Below the pieces are notes generated by a model. It ran no database searches. It had not been told where the DNA came from and saw nothing but the letters and a program-made list of their open reading frames with translations. 64,000 nucleotides of DNA from Cymodocea nodosa (lineage: Eukaryota; Streptophyta; Magnoliopsida; Alismatales; Cymodoceaceae), in NCBI GenBank assembly GCA_036874045.1, contig CM072338.1, forward strand, positions 21,102,501 to 21,166,500, read 5' to 3'. The position numbers were made by a program, and so were the translations under genes. This document shows, piece by piece, positions 37,301-51,600 of this stretch. The number at the start of each line of letters is the position of its first letter. The first letter of the stretch is position 1.

Positions 37301-37535
37301 AGAAGGGGGAGGAGGAAGAAGGGGTTGTGGGAGTGGAAGGTGGGAGAAGACCAAGTTCCTTCCTTGCCTTGAGGACGATAGAGTGGACAAGGGTCTCCGG
37401 GCCGAACGCGATGCGTATCATCTCCTTCTCGCCATGGTCTTGAATCAGCAGCAGGCCCATGATCTTGACGGCGTTGTCGGGGTCCAAACTCTGAATCCTC
37501 GAAAAGACTACTCTGGTTGCTTCGTAGGCGTCCAT
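34305..37535 (-). CDS. CCCH zinc-finger and RRM RNA-binding protein (AtC3H46/53 type)
   Basis: Eight minus-strand exons join in frame: 37535-36484, 36369-36190, 36083-35904, 35781-35678, 35586-35338, 35214-35064, 34622-34437 and 34341-34305. They encode about 712 residues. The N-terminus ([20 protein letters not shown]) is the conserved start of this plant family. Poly-glycine lies at about residues 89-97. One CCCH finger with spacing C-x7-C-x5-C-x3-H ([20 protein letters not shown]) is near residue 250. An RRM spans about 385-465, with RNP2-like IYLTFP and RNP1-like MFGFVTF. A Gln/Glu-rich segment ([20 protein letters not shown]) and the family's [12 protein letters not shown] and SSGHGAVGL tail follow. 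It is likely a single-stranded nucleic-acid-binding regulator of mRNA; the targets are unknown. Exon 5 has two usable donors nine bases apart (35338 or 35329), so two isoforms are possible. Confidence 0.93.
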
Positions 37536-38620
37536 GGTCGCCTGGATCGTCGGAGAAAGAGAAGAGCAGCGGAGGAGAAGTAATCAGGAAAGGGAGAGAA
37601 GTAGGAAAGAAACAGGTCTCCTCTTTCCCTTTGTTTTCCCCCTCTTCTTCTTTCGTCTTGGTTTCCTGTGCTCGCTGCTGTTTTTTTTTTTTTTTTTTTC
37701 AAAAAAAAAGGGGAAAAAGAGGCAAGAGAAAACAAGAAAGAATGAGCTATTATTCCCGTGGAGAAAGGAGAAAAGAGACCATGCTCATCTATGAAAAGAG
37801 CTGAAGCAGCAGTAGCAGCAGTAGCAGAGAAAGATGGTAGTCGATAGTAGCGAAATGAAATACGAAAACATGTTCATCTCTTTCTCTTCTTACACTGCTC
37901 TACAGTTGCAGTCATAAAAGATGGAGGAGAGAAGGGCAGGCGCACAGTCTGGCTACCGCCACGACCAACACCACCGGGCAAGGCCCTCTACTTCTCACCC
38001 TTTCTATTTTGGATTTTCAAAAGGAGAAGGCAGAACCATAAACACAAGCACCGAGTTGGGCACCACCGCTCCATTAGTTTTTTGTTGTTATTATTGTTCT
38101 AGTACTCACTTGAAGGTTAGAGAAGAAGCAAACCGGAAGGTGAGGTGTGAGGTTCCTTCCTCTGGGAGGTGGTCCTCCTCTCCACCTCTCCACCACCTCG
38201 TCTCTAGGACACCAGTTTCCTGTGTTTTTTCCCTTCTTCTTCTTTTTATTGTATTCCCTCGCTCTGGTTTATCGGAGACTTTTCCCCTCCCACTCGACCT
38301 CTCTACCGCTCCACCTCGCTGCCGGTGGACTTCCGACTACCATCATTTCCAACGGGAACGAAGAGGAGGACCAATGGGTGGGTAGTGGACCGTCGCCTTC
38401 GCTAACGCCGCACCGCCTCGGCCCTTCAACCATCAAACGTTACCGCCCGCCCCCGTCTTGGACAGCGGGAAGGAGGGTGGTGGAGAGGGAAGGCAGGAGA
38501 GGAAGGAACACTTCTTTCTGCCGTCCATCTGTCTAATATACCGCCCGAAATCTCATCACGTACACACGCCCTTTCCCCTCCTCTCCTCTTTTTCTGCGAG
38601 AGTGGCAATCACTGATGACA
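37536..38620. promoter_or_regulatory. 5' UTR/promoter region of the CCCH gene
   Basis: On the CCCH-gene strand this is a purine/pyrimidine-biased leader. A T-tract at 37681-37699 is followed directly by an A-tract, and 'agcagcagtagcagcagtagcag' triplets lie near 37803-37830. Open frames at 37921-38608 on both strands lack motifs and are taken as chance frames in a GC-rich promoter. No clear TATA box was fixed. Confidence 0.4.
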
Positions 38621-39237
38621 GTAGAGGTAGATGGTGCACCGATGAAAACTTCTATTGTAATTTAAATATGAACCAATATAAATGTCATTATTGTAAAAAT
38701 ACATTCCAACATTATCAGCAAAGTATTAATTATTACAATTCTAACAAGATGTAGATCTGCCCAGATAAGACACCCCCATCTGTTCCTCTCCATTTATTCT
38801 CTATTGTCCTGTCTCGATCTCTGTTTCACAAGCTCTCTCTATTTTTTTCCCCTTCAAGTAAGAAGGGTCTCTTTAAATTGGAAGCTATTCTCGCCAATTT
38901 CTTTAGAATGTTTTTATTTTCAAATTTCTCGGCCTACATTGATTCATGTTCACGGCCTTTCAATATGGAACAAAGATGGATCATATTTACAGTTTTTTTA
39001 TTATATATATATAACTTCATTTTTTTATTGTGATATCTAAAATAACATATCAAATTTAATTTTAATATATCATTTTATGATATTTGATACGTAATCTAGA
39101 AAGAAAATAGTGATATAATCAAAAACAGTAAAGTGGAAGGCGTCTACAATGCTCGCGGAAAAGACCATGAATCAAGGGACCATTTTTAGTCGATTACAGC
39201 AACAAAAATTGTAAATATTTGTATTCATAATTTTCTC

Positions 39238-39241
<4 letters not shown>

Positions 39242-39290
<49 letters not shown>
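39242..39290. repeat. (AT)n microsatellite
   Basis: Perfect alternating TA run of about 49 bases in intergenic DNA. Confidence 0.95.
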
Positions 39291-39292
<2 letters not shown>

Positions 39293-41096
39293 ATCCATTT
39301 CTCGCCGCTTATTTATTTTTCAGTGGACTAAAAGAGATACAACCATTTTTGAAAGAAAGCATTCCAACCGTGACAGCAAATATACGCTCACTTTAAATGG
39401 CAAGAAAGTCATGGTTTCAGCTGGAAATAATGAAGTGCTTAATTGTAAGGCCATCGTTTCATTTTGTCAAAGAGACGTCGAGGCCGTGGACGAGCCCCGT
39501 ATGTTCGACGGTGGTGCTTAACATATGCAGTAAAAATAAAGTTTGAAGGCTCCACAAACACTCGTCATGGTTGGTATTTCCTGGACCGAAGTGTTTTTAA
39601 CATATGAAGTGAAAACAAAGCTAAGAAAGGCAGTAGATTAATTTATTTTCAATGTATATGGAGGTCATTGCCTTCTCAATTTTCTTCCGTAATCTTTGTT
39701 TTGTCCGTATTGTATACTTTGCACTTAATATGCATGTTACGTATATATAATTTACCGTAACGATTTGAAGATTATTAGAACACTACGTAATAATAATAAC
39801 GGCACCGAAAGCATGCATTAGGTATAAATAAGAGAGGGACTTTAATAAATAACAAGAGAAATAAAAACCACTGTTCTCGGAGAAAACAAAAGAACGCATC
39901 CGTTTCTTTGCCTAATTGGAGCGATATCATTAGTTATTAACAGCCTCCGAGACGACACTGCAAGAAAACAAAGCACCGTCGCATTATTTTACGCACAAGG
40001 CACCGTCGTCATCCCTGTTTTGTGCCATAATTATTAACGAAGGGACATGAATAATTAACTAATAATCCAGCCGGTAAAATCATCTAAAAAAGGTGGACTG
40101 TATAATCAATTATAATAATTTAGTCAATTAAAAACTATGCTAACAACTCTGGATTGAATTCGAATTTTAGATGCAAAAAAATATGAACGATTAAGTAATT
40201 GTGATTATGGTAGATTAATGACGGAGATCAGCACCGAGACGGTCCTTGTTACATCCGTGGATGATTTTCCTTTATGATGATGGTGTGTCCGTCCGCCTGT
40301 CCTTGCTCTCTCCCTGACCATTCTTTTGTATTATTAGGTTATCGATACGAGAAGGACATGATGCGTCAGAAATATTCGCAATAGCCGAGGTGGTCATGGT
40401 TTTTATTTAACTCCAAAAATATTATTATTGTAATGGATCGATAAAACAATGCGATCCATCATCTGTAATCTATTATATTACAAAATTAAAGTTTTAGATT
40501 AAATCTAAAAAAAAAAAAAAACTGTTGGAGAGTGGATCGTGACAACAGTAATTTTCGGCCGTGGAGAACAATTCCCGTCCTTTTCGATGATCGTAAAGTA
40601 TGTTAAAAATAAAACCAGCGCATGACCTACAGATCAATGAACCCCGTAATATTACATTTTCAACTCATACGTCTTTAACGATCAACTTTAGTATTTTATT
40701 TCATACTTCTTGCCGAAATTGAAATCCTGAAGACTGCTACAGTTTCTTATTAATTTTTTTTTTTAAAAAAAAAGCATGTGCGTCGGATGTTGCAGTGCAA
40801 ACTAAACATTGAAGACCACTCCTTGTGCGCCATGGCGTCTTTATTTTATTACACGCTTGTGTACTCCCCAAATCTGCATACAAATGCAAGTCTTAACATT
40901 TGGAAATGTATTTTTGACATTGTAGACACATATTGCAATCAAGTGCTTTAAATAACCAACTCAAAATCATAACTAACATATTCATTACCATTTTATTGGT
41001 GTATATCACAACATATATAGACTTCGAATATTGATCGTCAAAACTTTTTTATTCTACATCCAATCATTTAAAGCTTTTAAAACTTTCTTACAAAAG

Positions 41097-41116
41097 AAGA
41101 AGAAGAAGAAGAAGAA
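41097..41116. repeat. (GAA)n microsatellite
   Basis: Short run of AGA/GAA triplets followed by a T-tract. Confidence 0.85.
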
Positions 41117-41424
41117 GTTTTTTTTACACTATTATTAGTTTCGATATATAATAATATATATGATCCTGTCATTCTATGATCTTGCACGTGCTTCAACGGC
41201 TCACTCTCCCTCTGTCAGTCTTGTCTTCTCTTTTGTCAAAAATGTCGTCTAATGAATTTTTTCTCCACTCAACGGCAAGAACAGCAGTTTATTTGACGGA
41301 GCTTTCAGCGAACAACATTATCGTGTGATTAAAGGGTATTTTAAAAAATGAGGAACGACGACGTTGATCATACGAAGAGAATCATCGTCTCGAAACAAAG
41401 ACTGATAATTTGACCGTGAAAAAC

Positions 41425-41600
41425 TACTGGCCAAGACTTTCCACCAAACTTGCTGATCCGAAGCGCTGTACTTTGTGTTTTCACAACGCCTCTTCGTTCA
41501 AATAATGTCACCATTTATCATCTCCTATTATATATTGATGACATCGCCATCACTGACACCGATGATTGCACCATATATTTGGTTTTGTCAACCTTCTTAT
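41425..41600 (+). pseudogene. Possible decayed copia-type reverse transcriptase fragment
   Basis: One frame reads STKLADPKRCTLCFHNASSF and, after a frameshift, another reads YHLLLYIDDIAITDTDD. This order recalls the copia reverse-transcriptase segment in which a 'Y(L)LLYVDDI' motif follows a 'F..FL.SLGF....D.(S/A)LF' stretch. It is short, broken and without LTRs, so the call is tentative. Confidence 0.3.
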
Positions 41601-42520
41601 TTGGAAATGAATGAGACGGTACTCCATCTCTCTTGGTTTCCTCGTCAAACAATGATCGATTCAATTTATCAGCTAAAATAATAATATTCATAATTTCTAT
41701 TAAAAATCTATCATTGTCAAACAAACTTACATTCTTGATTTACTTCAAGACAACTTTGTTGGAAGCCGGAAACTCCACCCCGAAGTACCATTTCATCAAA
41801 AGCTCTCCAAGGATGATGGGTGCCCTCTTTGATCAATCTACCGTAAAATGTATTATTATACGTATAGAGTGCTATTGAGCTGTTAGCTGACATTCAAACA
41901 ATTATCATCTATTTATTAACACATCATCGTCTAGATTTAATTATTAGTAGATAACAATAAATACACGATGAAGCTTTTTATTTAAGCAACTGCATTGTCA
42001 AAAGGATGATCAATTAATTGAGGTGAAGAGAGTTCTTATACAACCGACTCAACCTGATGCATGTTATTGTAACAAAAGAATTTATTCTTGGAAGAATATA
42101 TAAGAACACTACTTGGTTAGAAATTATGAAAAGAGGATTAAATTTATATAATCTGACAAAAATTTGATTACATAATGGTTTAAAAAAATTATGCTATCAA
42201 TCTCACACAATCAGAATGTGACTTGAATGGAATAGTTAACTACTAATGTCATTGACCTCTTCTTTGAACCAACTCGGACCCACTAATTAACGATTGCAAT
42301 CAGTTAATATACAGGTGATATAAGTGGATAAATGGTCAACCGACCCGGTTAATAATTAATCCGTGGACCCCTGCTCTTAACCACACTAATTGAAGAATTT
42401 ACTGTCTCCAAGCAGTAACGGGGAACAGAAGGCTGCGGCCCAGAGCTGCAGGCTCGGGCATCTATACACCTCTATGTATATATGTTAGAAAAATGCTTAT
42501 TATTTCATGCATAAATAAAT

Positions 42521-42521
<1 letters not shown>

Positions 42522-42578
<57 letters not shown>
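42522..42578. repeat. Compound (TA)n(GA)n microsatellite
   Basis: About 19 bases of TA repeat run directly into about 38 bases of GA repeat. Confidence 0.95.
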
Positions 42579-42580
<2 letters not shown>

Positions 42581-45500
42581 TTGGTACTGGCCGCCGATAC
42601 ATGCGCCCTCCCGGCCATGCAGGAACGAGAAGGAGAGGGAGCAATCGTAGGGTAACATGTTCTTGTCATTTACTGCTGCTCCATGTCCCGTTCCTGTTTC
42701 CCATTACCCACCAATAAATACGTCAGATGATCTGAGCGATCTCCACCTCCCCTCCCCGACTAATATTATCCGATTTCTTCCATTCTATTTTATAAATTAA
42801 AGATTTTTTCTTATTTCAGTATAAACAGAAAATTATATTAGATTTTATACATGGTAGCTACCATCATTGCTCCGTACGTACCAGCTGCTTTTCTCTTCGC
42901 ATTACATATGCCTGTGCTAAAAGTTGGAAACAATCTTAAAAGGCGAATAAAGTTGAAAGCAATGTTACGGTATTAATTGAAAGCCTGATTGGCCATTCAT
43001 TACAACCGTAAAAAGGATGGACCTCACTCTAACCAGTAAATAAATATCAGCGAAAGATAACACACAATTCACCTTTCTTGAATTTAAATCTAGACAAAAA
43101 TTTCATGGAAACATTTACTGCAGATACGAGAGACTCACCTTTTACCGTGAAATTTTGTAAAAGTCTTGGTATTTTCTATCTACCTTAAAATGTAAACTTG
43201 TTTGAACAAACCTAGCCAACCTCCCTCATTTAAAGCTGCATGTCTACGTAAAATGATAGAAGTTACAACGCCTTGCTTAACAAATCTTCTTAAATGTTTT
43301 ATACAACAAATGGTACGAAAATAGCACTCCAGTTCTTCAATCTCCCTCTCTCTTCGATCATATTGAAAATCATAAAATTACGATCGCAAATGCCGAAAAT
43401 TCGTCTACATGTTAGATATTACTTTATTCTCGTGATCATTTTGTTAGCTTTCGAATCCTTATATATCCTTAATTCTTGCAATCTTTGTGATAATCTAGAT
43501 GCTATCGCCTAGAATCACTTCGAATGGATTATATCTTGTTAATTCGTGTTATACTAACCTTATTGACGAGGGATCACGATTCAAAATCCTTGTGGTCAGA
43601 TTTAAAAGGGACGAAGCACCTCTTAAATCAAAAATGCTTACTTGGTTTATCCCCAAAGGACAAACTTCTTGTTAAAAAGAAATTACTCAAAAGAAAATGA
43701 CATGGAGATTCTATTTGTTCTTGCGACGGCTTGTGTCTAGAAGTTAAATTGTAAACATATTTTTATAGATTATGATATTCCTTTTGATACATAGATTTTT
43801 CCTCTTTTAAAAAACCATGCAACTTACTTCTTGACAATTTCCTATTTTTATTATGCGGTTTCAAAATCAAGCTAAATTTCAAATTTCCCAAATTTGTTTG
43901 CCATTGCTTCTTATTAAGAACCATTTCACTTTTAATAATTGCCCCGTGAAGACCTCCTTGATATTCCCAAATATTACGCATCTTATCCTGGTTGGTTAAT
44001 TGATATTACTACAAAATTGATATAGATGTTGTCAATGAAGTTCAGTCAAAACGAAATTGAAATTTACACGTCTGTAAATCCTCAAATAATTTGGTAGATA
44101 ACAATTTGGTCGAGATCAACTTAAACTCGAGCACCTCTGGTCCAAGGAATTGGGAAAAGAGAGGATAACACCTTATATGCACATCTACTTTTCGCTTTGC
44201 TCTTTTCCTTGGATGTTTAGCTTTTTGGATATTGTTCATCTCTATTGTCTTTGGAAACTTTTACTTAATCTAATTTACTTTTACTTTTACTTTTAAAATT
44301 TTTTTACCCTGAGGTGAGGATCTATCTGATACGTCTCTACCTTGACTGAGGTATGATATATAGTCTCATGTTTACATACAAAACCCATATATGGGTTACA
44401 ACAGTCAAAACTTCAAGAATCAAAATAGGACTTGACTACCTTTTTGAGTGTCTGCCATACATCCACCGTTATTTCTTCTTGTATTGGCTTTACTCTCAAA
44501 CCACCTTCCATTTAGACACTTTTTACTGGCCAGTTACTTTTTAGTTAATTTCTCAAAATATCGACATCCTTATTACCTATACAATCTCGACAAGTAAAAT
44601 TCACGGTACTATCAAAATCTCCTAAATGATAGAATATTACTATCAATCAAAGTTCACAAAAGTTTTCCTATTCAAAAACCATAATGGTAATTCTACGTTA
44701 ATCCATAATTTTTCTATTTAACGCCACCCTTGAAGTTTTCTTATTTCCTATTTCATATTTATCCATTACGATTCCATTTAGCTAATAAATAAAAAAAATA
44801 AAAAAAACACAGGAGAGAGAAACCTCGAAGAAACGCGCATCCTAGAGAAACTACTAATATTTGTTTCTTAATTTCTAGCAATTTTAGGATTTTTCATTAT
44901 ATTTCTTAATTTTTATATGTATTATTTCATCACTCTTTAACATTTATTTCACTTTAAAATTAATATATATTTAATACGAATTAATAGTACATAAAAAATC
45001 GTAACAAGCAATTTATGCGAATCTTTCGCTAACTTACAAAATGATGATGTAAAGTTGAAACAAAAAATTTACCTGCTCACACATTTGTAAATTGAAAACT
45101 ACACAAAAAGTGAAGCTTGACGAGTCACATGCCTGCCGAAATCGATATAGGCTGGGCCCATCACCTGGCAGTCATTAAACAAACATGTACTCCACGGTTA
45201 AAAGTTTAAATTGGCAACACATTGTTCCGTGATTGTAAGAAAGAACATTTTTACGTAAATTGATCTTTCGCTGCATTACAAGGTAAAAGATTTAAGCTAA
45301 AAGGATACTTTTATTATAAGACAAAACAAGTAGTTGAATTGGTTAAACTATACGGCTGTAATTTTTTCACTAAAATTCAAATTTTAGTTTAAACATCTTT
45401 CTTGCCAGTTAAAAAAAAACTCGTTTTAAAATATTGATCTTTTTTGCTCAAACATAAACTCAAGACTAATTTCTGTGTAAATCAATTACACTGTCGTCTG

Positions 45501-45606
45501 TATGATTGATTAAAAAATACATTATTACTACGAGAAGATGATGCGGACCGTTTGTTATTCTTTCTGTATCACACACAAAGATAACAAAGCATCAGTTCTT
45601 CTCTCA

Positions 45607-45629
45607 ATAATAATAATAATAATAATAAA
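45607..45629. repeat. (AAT)n microsatellite
   Basis: Run of about seven to eight AAT triplets in intergenic DNA. Confidence 0.85.
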
Positions 45630-48600
45630 GAATATATAACCAGATGTGTGATAATTCATGGGCAGCTGGAAAGAAACCGAAATATTTGTGAGAAGAAAAG
45701 ATGCTGTCTGTCAATCAAATCCAACAGCTCTACTTCAAAGTGGTAGGGTAGGGGCCCAATTATGAATAATGGGTGGGGGGGCGTGGGAGACATTATTCCT
45801 CGCCGTGAATCGAGAGACCAGCAATAATGCAAGCTCATGTTTTCAAAGGAATCGATTCAGTTCGAAAAGCTTCCGTCTCCTGCTTACCCCTTGCGGTTGA
45901 ATCCTTTTGATTGGTCAATTTCAGCCATGAAACCTTTCCGTCCTTTTTTAATAATAACGCTTTAACTCCATGTGCGCATACCACCATTTCCTACCGACCC
46001 AAAATCGTACAAAAAGCTTGCAACAAATAAAGATTTTATGATGTGCAGTGCAGACCCCGAATAGAAGAGTCGCCGTGGAGACCAATAATTGCCAGTGCAT
46101 ATCATCTGTGAAGAAAACGTTTCCTTGATCCTTGTTGTTCCATGACATATTCCATTCCTGAAATTTCCAAATGAATGTTAACGTATTCAACCATTATCAA
46201 AAGGAAACGTAGCGTACTGAAATAAAATGTCTTCTGAACTGATTAAAGTAGTGTTTCTGGATCTTGGACACCATAACTGATCTCATTGTTTATATAAACA
46301 CAAGCACGATTGTCTCGGAAAAGAAAAAAGAAGTCTCGACAGAGATAAAGCAAAGATGTAACTAGTTTATCAATTTCAGAGATTATGACAGTAAACTAAT
46401 ATCAAATCATAGTGACGTTCAATATGTTTTGATATGAGCAATCATGAAAAACGATCATCCAGAATACCGAAAGACTTGGCAATAAAAGCGAGAGTATTTG
46501 AAAATGCTTTAGTTTTAGACCATTGCCTCAGGTATTTTGAATTGGCATATCAGAAAAATGCATAACAACATCCAACAAATCCGTGATACACAATCCAAGC
46601 ACAACATACTTATAGCCTAATATTTTCAAAAAAAAAGGACATACCGATGGTTTAATCAAATAATTCATGCACAAAGATCCTATGCATATTTACTAACGCT
46701 CATGCCACCACTTGTTGCCAACTCGATGATGCCATCTCTCCCTCTTATTTTGAAAATGGGAGATAGATGTTGTATGTACATTCAATGATGTAGGCAACAT
46801 ACATTGTTTACGATGGGGTATGTATCTCACTTGTAGCCATTCTCTCGTATGAAATGGAAATTGATTTCCATGTGTCATGAATGGGAAAATGGGGTTGGCT
46901 GTAAGATATGTCGTTCGAATGTTGTCATGTTAAATGATTGACGTGACTAGAAGAGACTGGTGAAGCTCTTTCATTAAAAATTTACAGCCAAAAAATTTCA
47001 ACTACAATTAGAGCAAAGCTTTTGTATTCAACCTTAGTGTTGCATCTAATCACTACTAAATTATCACTTAACTAAGAACACACGGTAGTGACTTGTGGAT
47101 CATCAATCTTCAAGGTATGCTTTCCACCCAATTTGCATCAATATAGGCTCATAGATTCAAGGTTTTTGTTGGTCTAATGTTTAGGCCAAGAGAAGAGAAG
47201 ATACAAATTTTTTTTTTGACTGTTCTCTAATGTTCGTCACTAGGAAGATTGTCAAAATTGGGCCACCTTATTAATTGAATAGGTTAATCCAAATCTTAAG
47301 ATGGTAGCATATTGCAGTCCCAATTGTTCTTCTATATTCAATGGAATTTTCAAGTAGATTGTCATTGTTCTTTGATAGTTTTGATGAGTAGCCAGCAAGA
47401 GTTAAAATAAGATTGGCTTCATTCATGTGTGTTCGAGCTTAAATGTCATCTTGGTGTTGTACAAAATCTCCTCTTATGTTCTTCTATAAGAAGTTTGGTT
47501 ATGATAGGTAAATGATTATCTTTGATGATGTTAAGTTAGTATTTTAATTCTACACATTTAAATATCTTGCATAAACTCAATAGAATAAGTCTATAGTATT
47601 TAGTTAAACCCTACAAAGGCATATATAATTTATGTAAACTCAACAAAGTTAGTTTATTATGTTTAAACTTATATTTTGATGATAAAAAACTATTGACTCA
47701 TTCTCAGATACCTTAAAAGCTAAGTCTCTATATGCTTTAGCATTTTTCCATCACTTAAGATGTTAAAATGTTTGTGATTTTCAATTATCAAATAACTTTT
47801 TCAACTGAGTCACTTTTGAAAACTTATGGATTAAATCTTCGAATTTTTCGATCACATAGAATGCTAAGTTTTTATGACCTAGAGTTAAATAATTTTTGAT
47901 GATCAAAAGTTTGAACATTAACATTTTGATATATTAAGACTTTATTAGTGACTTAGAATATTAATTATTCAAAAATTTGAATGTTAAATAACCTAGTAAG
48001 TTTATAACTCTCTAGACATTAAAAACCTTTTTGGTCACTTATTCTATTAAGTGTCTGTCAGTTATATAAAATTAAAATGTTAAGTATTCTTGTGTGATTT
48101 AAGGAACAATTATTCATATCTTTATAGTTTATTAGATTGTAGATTTGCAGACATTTATTTTGTAGGATGATTTAAAGAAAGGAAATGAAAATAGAAAGAA
48201 CATTCGACGCATTCAATTTGATAAAATGACAAATCTCGATAAGATAACGAGCCTAATAGTGCAAAACACAACCCAATAATATAATAAGATTTAACACCAA
48301 AAGATAAATTGTAACCCAAACACCCTAGCGAGCCCTTCCACACATCACCACGGGACGATCTGATCTGCCCGCCAAACACTAGTCCTTGCAATCATGAGAT
48401 CGGGATGCTAACACGGTGGTATGAATTAATTCCATATTAGAGATTAACACATGCACGTCAACGTTTAAAAAATGTATTTTACGAGGGAGAGGAGATTGGA
48501 GGATCTCAGCAACTTCCTCTACTTCTCGTACTACGTTTAAAGATTCTCAACAATGTAAGTCAAACACCATGAGCCATCATTAAAAACACACCACCATCAA

Positions 48601-51600
48601 CCACACTCATCATCTAGGCAAAACTATAGTCAATCCATTCTCACACTCACTATCCACAATCATGTCAACCTTCATTGTCACCAGTCATCGTGTCACTTAT
48701 GCAATTACCATACCATAGAGATCTAGGGTTTGAGAAACCTTTTTAATAATGTAATACTAGTATACTACCACAATCGTACAACAATAATACTGATTATCAA
48801 AATCTTTTTCCTTAAATTTCAATCCTTCGAAGGTTAGATATGTAATACAAAAACAACAATTTGCAACATGATTATTTTGTCTAGTAATACAAATAAATTA
48901 TTAAAGTTGTAACCACATGCAAAATTTACAAGGAAATATTGTATCACAACTACTTGAAATGCTTATGATCTGCCTATAATTTTTATGTTATTACGTAATA
49001 GGTAGCACTAATTTGTATGTAAGAATGGTAATATTGATTCAAATGTTAAATAAATACATTTGTATCTATGTTAAAGGGAATTTTTAAATAAGGAAATTTA
49101 TATCTATAATAAGAACTAACATAAAAATAGAAAATGTTAAAATTTGTAATTTTCAAATTATAAGGAAAAAAATTGTATAAAAATTTAATATTGTTGCATA
49201 TAGTTTTAAAATAGAAACAAAATTTTTTTGGCATGTCAAGTGGGGGCCTCGATTATAAACTACCACATGCAAATGCAATTTTAAAATGTCTATCTATTTA
49301 AATAAAAAACCAATATTAATATATGAATGATTTCATCAAGTATTCTTAAGTTACGTTTTTGGAGAGGAAAAATTTATAAAATTGTGAATTTATATAGATT
49401 TCAAGATAATAAAAATTACAAAATTTTAAGTCATTGTACAATACTCATTCTGAACCTTTCTCAATTTCGTCTTAATTTTCAAATTGGATTTTGGACTACA
49501 AGAAAGAACTGTACAAGATATTGCAAATCAATCAAAAAATAAATTATAAAATGTTGTATAAAAGGAATTCAATTTTAACTAAAATTGCACACACACTCTC
49601 TCCCTCTATGTATAAATCAAGAAAAAATTTCTAATGTCATTGTAAAAAATTCCTATTCCACATATACGAAGATTTAAAATCCATAAAGTAAGGAGGTAAT
49701 AGAAAATGTTACCGATGCTAACACTAGAAATATCTTTCAATTTATAAATATAAATAGATAGACACACAAAGAAGCACACATAGGGCTACACGAGCACAAT
49801 GTTGCTCCCAAGTGGACCTCATTAGCATTGACAACATCAGCAGCTCACTCAGCCAGACGGGTCCTCGTGAAGATGGAAAATCCATGGAGTGGCCCCTAAA
49901 CCCCAAACCCCGCAACCCCACCGAAGTTGGTGGGAAAAATCAATAGTGACTTGGATCCCCCTTCCAACCCCGAAGAGGAGCAAGCAACTCCATGTGTATT
50001 CTGACATCAAACCGTCCCGTATACTTTTCTAAATTTTAACATTTGTCATGGACTAAAAAGACAAGTTGAGATTTCAGACTGATCTACCATGCTCACATAC
50101 TTGCATGAATACACCAGGTATCTGCCACTAACATTACTCACGCTTGATTCAGCTTCATGTGATTCTGTCAGCCTGTCTTTCCACTTGCTTCCACTTGATA
50201 CCATTACAGGTTGGTAAATTTTCAAGTCCGTTTGGTAAAAATAAGAATTATTAGTCTAGCACATTAGTAACGTTAAAACTTTTTGAATACTTCATTACAG
50301 GTGTCATAGAGAAGAAAGACAATTAGAAATAATTATCAAGATAATTATATTAGTTAATATTCATAATATTTTTATCACATAAAACTATATTAGTTAACGC
50401 AATTCATCTATCACTCTTTCAATAATCTAGACACAAAGGAAATATCAAGGAAAAAAAGGCGGCCATTCTTTCAATACTGGACGAAATATATTAATGGAGT
50501 ATTAAAAAAAGGGGAAAACTAAGTGCAATATTTGAACAAACAAATAGAATGCATCTTTTTCAGAAGAAAGGTATTATATCAAAAAGATATCCAATACCAG
50601 ACGTGAGCTGGTGGATAATATTGATTGAACTACATAAAATGTTCCGCGTAATGGTAAGAGTAAGATGAGTCAGTGCAAGTTTCTTTTACAGATTATTTAC
50701 ATTCTCTCTTCTTCTTTTTCTTTATGTTGACTGAGCTCAAACTCGAGACTTCCTGATTATTTGTGGTTGCATTTCTTCAACACTAAAATAGTGCTGAAAG
50801 GCACCCATAGGGAGTGACGCTGGAGGCATCATTCGATGACTATAGATGTCTTTAGTTAGATAGAACAATAATAATTGATAGAACATAAAGGAGACTGGTC
50901 GCCCCCTTAATCCTAACACCACTTCCACAACTCCTTCGATATCACACCATCACAACCACGCCTTCTTTTACAACAACCTCACACGCACTCTTCGACCACC
51001 AAATACGTAATATTTGGAGTGTTGTAATTAATATTAGATGTCTTCTTTAACTTAATATTGATAAAAGGAGTATTGTAATTAATATTTGGAGTGTTGTAAA
51101 TTATTTTTATTGATATTATAATATTATAATTTATATGACATGATATATTATTTGTAAAAAATTATATATACAAAATTAAGATAAAATTTAAAAATATTTC
51201 AAATATTAGTTTTTATATAATCAGATCTTTAAAAAAATATTTTTCCCTTTGAGAAAATTATTTTTTTTCTTCCCTTTCTTTGTAGTTTACATAAAAGATA
51301 TGTTTAATTGTTTAATGTAATTTATATATATGTAATATAATGTAATTCAATTATAATATTTGATTAAATATAATATTTTAATTTTTTTGCAATTACAAAA
51401 CTTAAATTTTGATTATAAGAAATTAAGTTTTTTGATATCATTCAACTAATTAAAAATGAGTTTAAATGGTATTAACGATTTTTATATAATCCTATAATTA
51501 ATTTGTTTCTGATTACTAAATATTATAAATTGATTGAATAATATAATTAAATTAAATTAATTTTATTGATTGAATAAAAAATTAATTAAATATTAACCGA

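Noticed and set aside
37921-38608. A 154-codon frame upstream of the CCCH gene
   Set aside because: Low-complexity Ser/Pro/Arg composition in a promoter-like GC-rich region, with no family resemblance.
49890-49925. Telomere-like CCTAAACCCCAAACCCC words
   Set aside because: Only two or three imperfect units; too short and irregular for an interstitial telomeric array.
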